Shown one piece after another: positions 52,636-60,913 of a stretch of DNA of 64,000 bases. Made by a program: the position numbers and the translations under genes. The stretch comes from Bacteroidetes bacterium GWF2_35_48 (GTDB lineage: Bacteria > Bacteroidota > Bacteroidia > Bacteroidales > GWF2-35-48): the NCBI GenBank assembly GCA_001769125.1, contig MEOG01000090.1, positions 1 to 64,000 on the forward strand, in the 5' to 3' direction. The notes beneath the pieces are model-generated. The model ran no database searches. It had not been told where the DNA came from and worked only from the letters and a program-made list of their open reading frames with translations. How positions within the stretch are numbered: position 1 is the stretch's first letter; each line of letters opens with the position of its first letter.

Positions 52636-53343
52636 ATGAAATATAAAAGGGTATTACTAAAGCTTAGCGGAGAATCGCTGATGGGTAGCGATAATTATGG
52701 CATCAATACAACTATATTAAATGAATATGTTGAACAGATAAAAGAAATCTGTGAGATGGGTGTTGAAGTCGGGATTGTTATTGGCGGAGGAAATATTTTC
52801 AGAGGAATGTCCGGTACGAACAAAGGCTTTGACAGAGTAAAAGGAGATTACATGGGAATGCTCGCTACGGTTATCAATGGATTAGCAATTCAGTCGGCAT
52901 TTGAAAATATAGGCGTAGAAGCTGTTTTAATGACCGCTATCAGAATGGAGCCTGTAGGGATAGGTTACAGCAAACAGAAAGCACTGGAAGCGTTGAAAAG
53001 TAAAAAACCGGTTATTTTTTCAGCAGGAACCGGAAATCCTTTTTTCACAACAGATACAGCATCTGCATTGCGTGGCGTGGAAATAGAAGCAGATGTTTTA
53101 TTAAAAGGAACCCGTGTTGACGGAGTTTATACAGCCGATCCTGAAAAAGATAAAACAGCTACCCGCTTTGAAACGATTACTTTTGACGATGTGTATAAAA
53201 AGAACCTGAAAATTATGGATCTGACGGCTTTCACTCTTTGTAAAGAAAACAATTTACCTATTTTGGTATTTGATATGAATCAAAAAGGAAATCTTAAAAA
53301 AATAATTTTAGGCGAAAAAGTTGGAACTTTAGTAAGTAATTAA
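52636..53343 (+). CDS. pyrH: UMP kinase
   Basis: 235 residues. It phosphorylates UMP to UDP and is an essential hexameric bacterial enzyme of the amino-acid kinase fold. Motifs: LLKLSGESLMGSDNYGIN (phosphate binding), IVIGGGNIFRG, GDYMGMLATVINGLAI, GTGNPFFTTDTASALRGVEI, and the C-terminal TAFTLCKENNLPILVFDM. The full-length family pattern is intact. It precedes frr by 37 bp and is probably co-transcribed with it. Confidence 0.98.
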   Translation: MKYKRVLLKLSGESLMGSDNYGINTTILNEYVEQIKEICEMGVEVGIVIGGGNIFRGMSGTNKGFDRVKGDYMGMLATVINGLAIQSAFENIGVEAVLMTAIRMEPVGIGYSKQKALEALKSKKPVIFSAGTGNPFFTTDTASALRGVEIEADVLLKGTRVDGVYTADPEKDKTATRFETITFDDVYKKNLKIMDLTAFTLCKENNLPILVFDMNQKGNLKKIILGEKVGTLVSN

Positions 53344-53380
53344 ATATATTTACACTGTTTAATATTAAATTTTTGTAACG

Positions 53381-53944
53381 ATGAGCGAAGAAGTCCAGAT
53401 GTATCTTGATGATGCAAAGCAATCCATGAATAACGTTATTCAGCATCTAGAAAATGAACTTTTAAAAATAAGGGCAGGAAAAGCAAATCCCCGCATGCTT
53501 GATGGCGTTTCGGTGGATTACTACGGAGTGATTTCTCCTTTATCTCAAATTTCAAATGTAAGCGCTCCAGATCCAAAAACTATTTTTATTCAGCCATGGG
53601 ATAAGAGCATGATTGATTCTATTGAAAAAGCCATCTTAAAAGCTAATTTAGGATTTAACCCTGTTAATAACGGTGAAGTAATAAGGATTATGGTGCCTCC
53701 TCTTACTGAAGAACGCAGAAAGCAACTGGTAAAACAGGTAAGAGGCGAAGGAGAAACCACGAAAGTAAGTATTCGTAATATTCGCAGAGATAACAACGAA
53801 GGACTGAAACTGCTTAAAAAAGATGGAATTCCAGAGGATGAAATAAAAAGAGGCGAAGATGAAATTCAAAAAATTACAGATGCCTACATCAAAAAAATTG
53901 ATGAGATTTTGGATAAAAAAGAAAAGGAAATTATGACAATATAA
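53381..53944 (+). CDS. frr: Ribosome recycling factor
   Basis: 187 residues. With EF-G it splits post-termination ribosomes. The family blocks LLKIRAGKANPRMLDGVSVDYYG, PLSQISNVSAPDPKTIFIQPWDKS and RIMVPPLTEERRKQLVKQVRGEGE are complete, followed by the helical tail typical of the three-helix bundle. Normal length. Ends before an intrinsic terminator. Confidence 0.98.
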   Translation: MSEEVQMYLDDAKQSMNNVIQHLENELLKIRAGKANPRMLDGVSVDYYGVISPLSQISNVSAPDPKTIFIQPWDKSMIDSIEKAILKANLGFNPVNNGEVIRIMVPPLTEERRKQLVKQVRGEGETTKVSIRNIRRDNNEGLKLLKKDGIPEDEIKRGEDEIQKITDAYIKKIDEILDKKEKEIMTI

Positions 53945-53963
53945 AATTCTTTAAACTCAATAG

Positions 53964-53991
53964 AGAAGGCACTTTTTGCGCCTTTTTTTAT
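53964..53991 (+). terminator. Intrinsic terminator after frr
   Basis: AAGGC (53966-53970) pairs with GCCTT (53980-53984), the latter running into seven T. Confidence 0.8.
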
Positions 53992-54072
53992 TAAGCAATA
54001 AACTTTAATTCCATTATAATAATCCATAAAATAATAAAAATAATTCGCATTAAACGACTACAAAGTAGTCGA

Positions 54073-54138
54073 ATATTTGTAACCCCGAGTTTATTTCGAC
54101 TTCGCTCAACAACCATCACTCGGGGTGTAAACAAATAT
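54073..54138. repeat. Conserved-loop hairpin element, inverse orientation
   Basis: Lies in the 380-bp gene-free spacer 53945-54324. Arms ATATTTGT-A-ACCCCGAGT (54073-54090) and ACTCGGGGT-GTAA-ACAAATAT (54118-54138) enclose a loop containing TTTCGACTTCGCTCAAC, the inverse of the GAGC...GTCGA core seen at 29238, 56215 and 58464. A small CGACTAC/GTAGTCG hairpin directly precedes it (54055-54071). The spacer otherwise holds only the terminator of frr and the promoter at 54231-54238. Confidence 0.8.
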
Positions 54139-54230
54139 CAATAAATGATTTTGGCGAAAAATTTGCTCTGTATATAGAGCAAAATCTATGTTGTAATCAG
54201 TATGCAAATTTTATGACAAAATCGCATTAA

Positions 54231-54238
54231 TAGTTTTG
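54231..54238 (+). promoter_or_regulatory. -7 element for the Spy-like gene
   Basis: TAGTTTTG, an exact TAnnTTTG match. The ATG is at 54325, so the leader is about 80 nt; no consensus TTTG at -33, as might be expected of a regulated promoter. Confidence 0.5.
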
Positions 54239-54324
54239 CAAAAAGTAAATAACACACAAATTAAACCATTTAGTAAAACCCAAGTCAAAGCAATGTAAAC
54301 AGTAAAACCTTAAATATTTTTATT

Positions 54325-54915
54325 ATGAAAACGAAATTGAAATTATTCTTGTCCATGTTTCTGGTTATTATTCTTTCCGGAACAAGTATGACATTTGCCC
54401 AGGGCAAAAAAGAAAAAGTAAAAAAAGAAGAAATTAAAGAAGAAGTTGTAATTGAAAAAAGAGGTCCTGGAAATTATGGAATGCACGAGAAAAGAAACGG
54501 AATGATGGGGATTAAAGATTTATCAGATGAACAAAAACAAAAAATTGATAAAATAAAATTTGCAAACCAAAAAGAAAATCTTCAATTAAAAAATAAACTT
54601 GCAGAAAAAAAAGCGCAGCTTAAAACCCTTGAATCAGCAGATAATGCAGATATGAGCGCAATTAACAAAATCATTGATGAAATGTCAGCATTAAAAGCGG
54701 AGATGCATAAAAAAAGAGCAGCGCAGAAACAGGAAATCCGCAAAATACTTACAGAAGAACAAAGACTACAATTTGATATACATGGTGGGAAAAAAGGCTT
54801 AAAGCACAAGAAAATTAAAAAAGTAATGAAACACAGAGGCAATGATGATTGTGAGAAAGGAATGGATCAACACAGAAAAATGAAGTTTAAAAATGATGAT
54901 GATGATGATGAATAA
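54325..54915 (+). CDS. Spy/CpxP-like periplasmic stress protein
   Basis: 196 residues. A signal peptide (about 1-26, ending MTFAQ) is followed by a Lys/Glu-rich linker, a Met/His-containing segment (YGMHEKRNGMMG, about 52-63) and a long helical region. The helices carry two LTxxQ-like motifs, LSDEQKQKI and LTEEQRLQF, the signature of the Spy/CpxP/CnrX-type family of periplasmic chaperones and metal-stress proteins. The tail is strongly charged and ends in a run of Asp. The next gene encodes a regulator with a metal-binding-type domain, which suggests a metal (copper-like) stress response. A strong terminator separates the two. Confidence 0.75.
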   Translation: MKTKLKLFLSMFLVIILSGTSMTFAQGKKEKVKKEEIKEEVVIEKRGPGNYGMHEKRNGMMGIKDLSDEQKQKIDKIKFANQKENLQLKNKLAEKKAQLKTLESADNADMSAINKIIDEMSALKAEMHKKRAAQKQEIRKILTEEQRLQFDIHGGKKGLKHKKIKKVMKHRGNDDCEKGMDQHRKMKFKNDDDDDE

Positions 54916-54935
54916 TCATAAGTAACAAAAAAAAT

Positions 54936-54975
54936 AAAAAGGATTTATCTTGTACAGATAAATCCTTTTTTATTA
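54936..54975 (+). terminator. Strong intrinsic terminator after the Spy-like gene
   Basis: A perfect 15-bp stem: AAAAAGGATTTATCT (54936-54950), loop TGTAC, AGATAAATCCTTTTT (54956-54970). Confidence 0.92.
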
Positions 54976-55010
54976 ATTTTACAAATCAAAACTTATCACT
55001 AAAAATACGA

Positions 55011-55601
55011 ATGAGCTCCTCTCCCTTCATAAATGAAACACTGCATATCAAGAATATGGTTTGTAATTGCTGTAGTCGGATAATAAGGCAGGAACTGGAG
55101 AAGAATGAAGTTTTTGTAAATTCAATACGGCTTGGAGTTTTAAATATAACTTATGATGCTTCTCGAAAATCTCTCGATCAGGTTACAGCTATTCTTGAAG
55201 CTAATGGATTTGAAGTAATCTGGGAAAAAGAGAGCATTCTTGTAGAACAAATAAAACAAGCCGTAATAGAACTGGTACATCTGTCGAATAATGTGGACAG
55301 TATTATTCGTAAATCAGACTATCTTATAGAAAAATTAGGTTACTCCTACCAGCATCTTTCAAAAGTGTTTTCCAAAAACAACCACATAACTCTTGAAAAA
55401 TTTATCATTCTTCATAAAATTGAGCGCATTAAAGAACTTCTCGACGGAAATGAATTTACATTAAGCGAAATTTCCTATATGATGGACTACAGCAGCGTGC
55501 AGCATCTTTCCACACAATTTAAAAATATCACGGGACTTTCTGTAAGCGAATATAAAAAAAGTGATAAATCCATAAAAAAATCATTGGATTCGCTGTGTTG
55601 A
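55011..55601 (+). CDS. HMA-domain / AraC-type HTH fusion regulator
   Basis: 196 residues in two parts. Residues 8-75 follow the heavy-metal-associated fold (LHIKNMVCNCCSRIIRQEL ... ITYDASRKSLDQVTAILEANGFEV) and retain a CxxC metal site at Cys18 and Cys21, with an extra Cys20. Residues about 95-183 are an AraC/XylS-type double helix-turn-helix (YLIEKLGYSYQHLSKVFSK ... LSEISYMMDYSSVQHLSTQFKNITGLSVSEYKK). Metal binding to the N-terminal domain would therefore control DNA binding directly, without a sugar-binding cupin. The likely target is the Spy-like gene just upstream or an efflux system elsewhere. It has no co-directional partner downstream before rplS. Confidence 0.88.
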   Translation: MSSSPFINETLHIKNMVCNCCSRIIRQELEKNEVFVNSIRLGVLNITYDASRKSLDQVTAILEANGFEVIWEKESILVEQIKQAVIELVHLSNNVDSIIRKSDYLIEKLGYSYQHLSKVFSKNNHITLEKFIILHKIERIKELLDGNEFTLSEISYMMDYSSVQHLSTQFKNITGLSVSEYKKSDKSIKKSLDSLC

Positions 55602-55777
55602 TAAGAGATTTTTTTTATAGACAAAATAGAAATATTTAAATTATGTGAATATTAATGGCAATCAGGATACCTGCGAATAAAAACGAATAATACGAAAAAG
55701 AATAAGTACAAATAACTGATTTCAGTGTGTATGATATTTTTTTTTGTAAAAAATGAGGGATATAAAAAAAAATGTTG

Positions 55778-55827
55778 TAATATTGCAGTCCATTTTAAAA
55801 AGGTATAAACAAATAATATTTACAATA
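55778..55827 (+). promoter_or_regulatory. Promoter and leader of rplS
   Basis: TAATATTG (55778-55785) resembles a -7 element and is followed by CAGTCC and the CATTTT-AAAAAGG hairpin-like sequence shared with the rplM leader (49865-49888). The ATG is at 55828. Confidence 0.5.
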
Positions 55828-56175
55828 ATGGATTTGATGAAAGTTGTTGAGAGCAAATTAGCTTTAACAAAAGAATTTCCGAAATTTAAAAGCGGTGATA
55901 CAATTACTGTAAGCTATAAAATCAAAGAAGGTAACAAAGAACGTATTCAGGAATATCGTGGCGTAGTTATTCAAGTTAAAGGAAGCGGTCATACACGTAC
56001 CTTTACTGTGCGTAAAATGTCAGGAAGTGTTGGCGTTGAAAGGATTTTCCCATTTGCCTCTCCATTTATTGACGGAGTAAACGTAAACAAAATTGGACAG
56101 GTTCGCAGGGCAAGATTGTATTATCTTCGTGGCTTAACAGGTAAGAAAGCTAGAATTAAAGAAAAACGCGTGTAA
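55828..56175 (+). CDS. rplS: Ribosomal protein L19
   Basis: 115 residues from the ATG at 55828. An in-frame ATG at 55753 lies upstream of the promoter-like element and would add 25 residues with no counterpart in L19, so it was rejected. The family core is complete: [59 protein letters not shown] and the closing [22 protein letters not shown]. It is part of the 50S subunit near the 30S interface. Here it stands alone instead of in the rpsP-rimM-trmD-rplS operon known from many bacteria. Confidence 0.97.
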   Translation: MDLMKVVESKLALTKEFPKFKSGDTITVSYKIKEGNKERIQEYRGVVIQVKGSGHTRTFTVRKMSGSVGVERIFPFASPFIDGVNVNKIGQVRRARLYYLRGLTGKKARIKEKRV

Positions 56176-56202
56176 TTACGATTACAAAATAATTTTTATT
56201 TT

Positions 56203-56239
56203 AAACCGGTCGTTGAGCTTGTCGAAACGCCGGTTTTTT
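56203..56239. terminator. Bidirectional terminator built from the conserved-loop repeat
   Basis: AAACCGGTCGTT (56203-56214) pairs with AACGCCGGTTT (56226-56236) with one bulged base, closing the loop GAGCTTGTCGA. A T-run follows and an A-containing run precedes. It separates rplS from the converging PorE-like gene. Confidence 0.8.
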
Positions 56240-58323
56240 TATTTTGATACAATAACAAATTCTGTTCTTCTATTCAAAGCTTTCCCTTCTGTCGTATTAT
56301 TAGATGCAATTGGCTTTGTCTGACCAAAACCTTTAAAACTCATCCTTTTTGCATCAATGCCCATGATTAGCAAATAGTCATAAACCGCTTTTGCTCTCTC
56401 TTCAGATAATTTAAGATTGGTATGGGCAGTTCCGGTATTATCAGTATGCCCGTGAATTGCAATCTTTATCTTAAGATTATCTTCCAAAAATTCTGCAAAA
56501 TTATTCAGTACAATCTGGCTGGCTTCATCAAATTTTGCTGAAGCATGACCAAATTGAATATTGTTCAGTTTCACTGCTTCCCCTACTGCTATTCGTTTTA
56601 CATCAAAATTTACTGTTATGGCAGGCTTTTCAACCTTTTCATCTTCATAAGGTTTTATGTATTCTGAAGTAAAAGCATACCCGTCTTTTTTCACAACCAT
56701 CAAAAAATCTTCCTTTTTTTCATCTTCTACTTTAATAACAACGGCATATTTTCCTGATATTTTATCAACCATTGCTTCTGTAACTTTATTTGTTACGGTA
56801 TTTTTAATTTCAACTTTTGCATTTTTTAATTCTTTTCCTTTTTCATCTTTCAGTGTTCCTTTGATTAATGCAACTTTTACGGGTCTGGCTTCTTTATACA
56901 AATCGAAAGAAAAAATATCCCACCCTCCTACTCCTTTAAATCTGTTTGAAGAAAAGTAGGCTTTCTTACCATCAGTACTCACGATAAAACCGACATCATC
57001 ACCTGTAGTATTAATCGGATATCCGATATTTTTAGGCGTTTCCCATTCACCATCGTCTTTCAGTTTTGAATAAAAAATATCGTAGCCTCCCAGTCCAAAT
57101 AAACCGTCTGAAGAAAAATAAAGTGTCTGGCTGTCGGTATGAATGAAGGGCGATTTTTCATTTCCCGTAGTGTTAATTTTAGTTCCAAGATTTACTGCTT
57201 TTGCCCAGCGCCCGTCGCTTCCCATTTCAGTTTTCCAGATATCGCAGGTTGGATTATCGGGACTAAACCCAATATTTCCTTTGCGAATACTGCTGAAGTA
57301 AAGTGTTTTCCCGTCAGCTGACAATGTAGGCTGGCTCTCCCAGGTATCGGATCCATTTACATTTTGTCCCAGATTTTTTAGCTGCGACCATTTTCCATTT
57401 CCATAATCTGATGAATAAATATCACAATTATTATAGGGACCATAAGCACCCTGTGTCATTTCGCAAATAGTAATGTAAACATGATTATTGTCAATGGAAA
57501 TGGCAACACCGCCCTGATTTTTTCCCTGATTAAAAGGAGGGGGCATTGGGATTCCGGCTTTAAAAATTTCTTTCCCTTCTTCAATGCGCTCGCTCACGGT
57601 AAACTCTTCAATGAAGCTCTCACTGTTAGTTATCGTATTTTTTCTTGAAAATCTGTGGGTAAAAAATGCTAAATCGCCATCGGGAGAAATCAGGGGAAGA
57701 TACTCATCAGCTTTAGAACAGATACCCTCAACCGGCTTCGGGTCAAAAGGAACAGGATTGTTCATCAGGTATTCATATTCTTCGCAATTCCTGATATTGT
57801 TTTTTGCCCGCTGAATATCATCCTTGTTTTGAGTATGCCCCTTGACAAATTCTGTCATAAAAGATTTTGCTTTGGAATAATCTTCCACTGAATAATAAAA
57901 TTTACCAAGATTAAAATAGGCATAAAAATCCCCAAAAGAAGGGCACACTTCTATAACTTTCAGAAAATTTCTTTCAGCGCGCGCATAATAACTGGGTGCT
58001 TTTTGAATTTCATTCGTACTGAATTTTGCATTCAAAGCTTTATTATAAAATTCATCTCCAAGAAAAAATAATGCCTCTACATAAGTATCATCTTTATCGA
58101 GAACCTGCTGCAATAAATCCATGGCAATATCTTTTTTTCCCCTTTTATTATACGACAAAGCCTCTTCATATAATTTCGTGATTTTTTTATCATGAGTAAT
58201 ACCACAAGGAAGCTCTGCCTCCTCGGTTTCCTGCGCAACAATAATTACAGGCAACAAATTCAGGAAGACAAGAATCAGAATGCTTTTCAAAAATGAAATA
58301 TATATTTGTCTTTCGGGAATCAT
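56239..58323 (-). CDS. PorE-like OmpA-family protein (TPR, PD40 propeller, CRD-like, OmpA_C)
   Basis: 694-residue exported protein. A signal/anchor segment (about 10-30) is followed by TPR motifs (about 45-185), a PD40/WD40-like propeller (about 200-480; repeated YFSSD/YFSSNRF strands), a carboxypeptidase-regulatory-like beta sandwich (about 485-580, IKGTLKDEKGKELKNAKVEIKN) and an OmpA_C peptidoglycan-binding domain (about 590-694, AIHGHTDNTGTAHTNLKLSEERAKAV and ALNRRTEF). This domain order and length match PorE (PG1058) of the Porphyromonas T9SS, which anchors the secretion machinery to peptidoglycan. Bacteroidota carry several paralogues of this shape, so assignment as the T9SS component is probable, not certain. 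Confidence 0.75.
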   Translation of the reverse strand: MIPERQIYISFLKSILILVFLNLLPVIIVAQETEEAELPCGITHDKKITKLYEEALSYNKRGKKDIAMDLLQQVLDKDDTYVEALFFLGDEFYNKALNAKFSTNEIQKAPSYYARAERNFLKVIEVCPSFGDFYAYFNLGKFYYSVEDYSKAKSFMTEFVKGHTQNKDDIQRAKNNIRNCEEYEYLMNNPVPFDPKPVEGICSKADEYLPLISPDGDLAFFTHRFSRKNTITNSESFIEEFTVSERIEEGKEIFKAGIPMPPPFNQGKNQGGVAISIDNNHVYITICEMTQGAYGPYNNCDIYSSDYGNGKWSQLKNLGQNVNGSDTWESQPTLSADGKTLYFSSIRKGNIGFSPDNPTCDIWKTEMGSDGRWAKAVNLGTKINTTGNEKSPFIHTDSQTLYFSSDGLFGLGGYDIFYSKLKDDGEWETPKNIGYPINTTGDDVGFIVSTDGKKAYFSSNRFKGVGGWDIFSFDLYKEARPVKVALIKGTLKDEKGKELKNAKVEIKNTVTNKVTEAMVDKISGKYAVVIKVEDEKKEDFLMVVKKDGYAFTSEYIKPYEDEKVEKPAITVNFDVKRIAVGEAVKLNNIQFGHASAKFDEASQIVLNNFAEFLEDNLKIKIAIHGHTDNTGTAHTNLKLSEERAKAVYDYLLIMGIDAKRMSFKGFGQTKPIASNNTTEGKALNRRTEFVIVSK

Positions 58324-58447
58324 TTTTATGCTACAACTTATGCAATAATATACTTCAAGTTAAGAAAACAAAATTAATATAATTTACAGGATATGAAATT
58401 TGAAGCTTTTGATAATATCAACAATATTGGTCTTTGAGTTGTTAATA

Positions 58448-58490
58448 AATGTAACCGGTGGCTGAACGGAGTCGAAGCCACCATTTACAT
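58448..58490. repeat. Conserved-loop hairpin, copy at 58.4 kb
   Basis: The stem includes GGTGGCT (58457-58463) with AGCCACC (58476-58482), extended outward by AATGTAA and TTTACATT. The loop is GAACGGAGTCGA. It lies just downstream of the stop codon of the 369-residue protein. Confidence 0.85.
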
Positions 58491-59600
58491 TTATTTATCT
58501 CTTGTATTTCTCTCAAAATAATCCCTGCTAATATTAACAATAGGTTGTCCGGGTTCTTTTAAGAAATAAAATGTTGCTCCCCAATTATGTTCAACTTTTG
58601 AAAATACTGTTATTTTACCATTTTTATTAATTACAACCTGAGTAGTTGTCTTTGTTTTTTCTTTTATTGTTTCAACCGATTTTTCCTGGGGATATTTTGC
58701 TTTTAAAAGAGCTTCTTCATCTTCAGGTCGTGTTTCTGTATTTATCGAAGCTTCAGCCTGAATTCTTTTTATTTCTTCATCCTGACTCTTTTTAATAATC
58801 ACATCGCTGATTGTTGTAATTTCTTTTTCTTTTTTAATATTTGTTTCAACCGGCTTGTCCTTTTTTTCCTCCAGACGCTTTGCTTCAACTTGTTTCATTC
58901 TTATTTCAATTTCTTCTTTTGCCTGGACTTCTTCTTCTTTTTTTCGTTTTTCATCAGCCTCTTCTTTTGCTTTTAATTCTTCAATTGCTTTAAGTTGTGC
59001 ATTCGCATCCTGTTTTGTTTTTGCATCAACAACCGGCATTTTTTTCTCTTCCTGCTTCTCCTCTTTTTTTACTTCTTTTTTTTCATTTTCAACTTTAACT
59101 TCTGCTATGATTTTTTTCTCCTCTTTTTTCTCTTCTTTCTTCTCTTGAACAACTTCTTTTTTCTCTTCTTTCTTTTTATTTTCCGCTATCAAAACAGGGT
59201 CTTTTTTTATTTCAGGTTTCTTACCCTCCTTTTCAAGTTGTTTAGCTTGTTCTTTTTCAATTTTTTCACGATGTTTTTTTGAAAAACGATATTCCTGTGG
59301 TTGTACCTCTTTTACTTCATTTTTAACTATTTCATTCGGAAGATAAAGTGTTCTTATGTCCTCAGCTTTAAAGCGCGGATAAACTTCCCGGGGCTTTAAA
59401 GCATGCGCATCTTCATAAACATCTATTGCATTCTGAAACTTTCTTGATTTGAATAAGCTGTCAGCTTTAAATATCAAACGGATATATTCTTTACCTTTGG
59501 GAGTGGTATCTTTTAAAAACTCAAGTGAAAGCGGACTCTGGGCAAATGTTTTAAAGCCCCATAATAAAACGAATATCAAAAAAATTGTAACGATTCTCAT
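58491..59600 (-). CDS. Exported Glu/Lys-rich protein of unknown function
   Basis: 369 residues. Signal peptide about 1-20 (FLIFVLLWGFKTFAQ). A short helical segment (about 35-75, KADSLFKSRKFQNAIDVYEDAHALKP) looks like a single TPR unit. Residues about 110-300 are extremely rich in Glu and Lys (EEKKEEKKEEKK-type runs), presumably an extended charged helix or disordered spacer through the periplasm. The C-terminal about 60 residues (VINKNGKITVFSKVEHNWGATFYFLKEPGQPIVNISRDYF) are an ordered beta segment. The layout recalls proteins that span the periplasm, such as TonB-like or OmpA-linked spacers, but no family was recognised. It lies 167 bp upstream of the PorE-like gene on the same strand. Confidence 0.6.
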   Translation of the reverse strand: MRIVTIFLIFVLLWGFKTFAQSPLSLEFLKDTTPKGKEYIRLIFKADSLFKSRKFQNAIDVYEDAHALKPREVYPRFKAEDIRTLYLPNEIVKNEVKEVQPQEYRFSKKHREKIEKEQAKQLEKEGKKPEIKKDPVLIAENKKKEEKKEVVQEKKEEKKEEKKIIAEVKVENEKKEVKKEEKQEEKKMPVVDAKTKQDANAQLKAIEELKAKEEADEKRKKEEEVQAKEEIEIRMKQVEAKRLEEKKDKPVETNIKKEKEITTISDVIIKKSQDEEIKRIQAEASINTETRPEDEEALLKAKYPQEKSVETIKEKTKTTTQVVINKNGKITVFSKVEHNWGATFYFLKEPGQPIVNISRDYFERNTRDK

Positions 59601-59725
59601 GAAAATATTTTTTTCAAAATTAGCTAAAAAACGTAAATATTTAATTATTAGTATTAATTTTGGATTAGAAGAAGATTAAAAAGGAGATGATGTGTGAGAT
59701 GTTGCAGGTTGAAAGAGTTGCAGGT

Positions 59726-59791
59726 TTATCCGCTGGCTGAGCGGAGCGTTGCACTGAGTTTGCCGAAGTGTCAAAGCAAGCGGATAAACTT
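59726..59791. repeat. Compound conserved-loop hairpin
   Basis: Outer stem GTTTATCCGCT with AGCGGATAAAC (11 bp, perfect). The interior contains GCTGAGCGGAG and a second small hairpin CACT...AGTG around GAGTTTGCCGA. It is flanked by copies of TTGCAGGTT-like sequence on the left and the inverse on the right (about 59700-59830). Confidence 0.75.
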
Positions 59792-59848
59792 GCAACTTGC
59801 AACAACTATTAACCTGCAACCTGCAACCCTTTCTATAAAAAAAATACT

Positions 59849-60769
59849 ATGAAACCAAAAATATTCACAATCGGAGAAGTGCTTTATGATATCGTTTTCA
59901 AAAATGGGAAACCTGTTTCCGGCTGTCCGGGAGGCTCAATGCTTAATACATCTGTTTCACTCGGCAGATTAAATGCGCCTGTGTCTTTTGTCTCCGAATT
60001 AGGAAATGATGCTACGGGAAAAATAATAATTGACTTTCTAACATCTAACAATGTTCAAACAAAATCAATTCAAATTTATAAGGAAGGACAAACAAGCATT
60101 GCAATTGCTGTTCTTGATGATGAAAACAATGCAAGCTACTCCTTTTACAAAAACTATCCTGAAGCAAGATTGTTTTCAAAAAATATTTCTAAAATAAATA
60201 AAAATGACATAGTATTATTTGGCTCATCCTATTCATTACAAAAAGAAATTAGAAAACATTTTTATGATCTCTTACAAAAAGCAAAAAAAACCAGCACTGT
60301 TTTAATTTATGACCCAAATATCAGACCTTCATCTATTAAGTCAAATCCTAAATTTAAAACATTTTTTAAAGAAAATATTTCTGTTTCTGATATAATACGT
60401 TGCTCCGATGAAGATATAAAATACGCCTGTGGAATAAACGATATTCATTCTTTTTATTCATCATTTATGAATGAAAATCAAATTTTGATTTGTACTTCGG
60501 GAAAGGGTAAAATATCACTACATACAGAGAAAATAAATAAAAAATATTCTGTCCCTAAAATTGAATCGGTAAGCACAATTGGAGCAGGAGACAATTTTAA
60601 TGCAGGGTTGATTTATTCGTTATTTAAAATGAAAATAAGGAAGCAAGATATTGCATCTTTAGAAATAAAGCAATGGGATAAAATTATTAACATAGGTGTT
60701 GATTTTGCAATAGATGTTTGCAAGTCATATGATAATTTTATATCAAAAGAATTTGCGGAAAATGTTTAA
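59849..60769 (+). CDS. PfkB-family carbohydrate kinase (fructokinase-like)
   Basis: 306-residue cytosolic kinase of the ribokinase/PfkB family. Motifs: the N-terminal GEVLYDIVF strand, GCPGGSMLNTSVSLGRLNAPVSFVSELGNDATG (PfkB signature 1 region, residues about 28-60), DPNIRPSSI, and signature 2 with the catalytic Asp in STIGAGDNFNAGLIYSLF (about 242-259). The last feature is the anion-hole GAGD that activates the sugar hydroxyl. Fructose is the most likely substrate by resemblance to fructokinases, but the sugar specificity cannot be fixed. No sugar transporter or hydrolase gene adjoins it. Confidence 0.88.
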   Translation: MKPKIFTIGEVLYDIVFKNGKPVSGCPGGSMLNTSVSLGRLNAPVSFVSELGNDATGKIIIDFLTSNNVQTKSIQIYKEGQTSIAIAVLDDENNASYSFYKNYPEARLFSKNISKINKNDIVLFGSSYSLQKEIRKHFYDLLQKAKKTSTVLIYDPNIRPSSIKSNPKFKTFFKENISVSDIIRCSDEDIKYACGINDIHSFYSSFMNENQILICTSGKGKISLHTEKINKKYSVPKIESVSTIGAGDNFNAGLIYSLFKMKIRKQDIASLEIKQWDKIINIGVDFAIDVCKSYDNFISKEFAENV

Positions 60770-60913
60770 ATTCTCCACGCTATACTTCAAAAAACATCAA
60801 ACGTAAGAGCTAACATTAAGCTGGAATTTGTTGTATATTATCATAAAATAAATGTCAAAAAACAAGAACTTTTTTTTTATTTTTTCGTATAAAAAATTAG
60901 TGAAAAATAATTC

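Noticed and set aside
58855-59282. Open frames on the plus strand opposite the Glu/Lys-rich gene
   Set aside because: Antisense of GAA/AAA-rich codons automatically gives long Ser/Phe-rich open frames; the minus-strand frame has a signal peptide and ordered ends.
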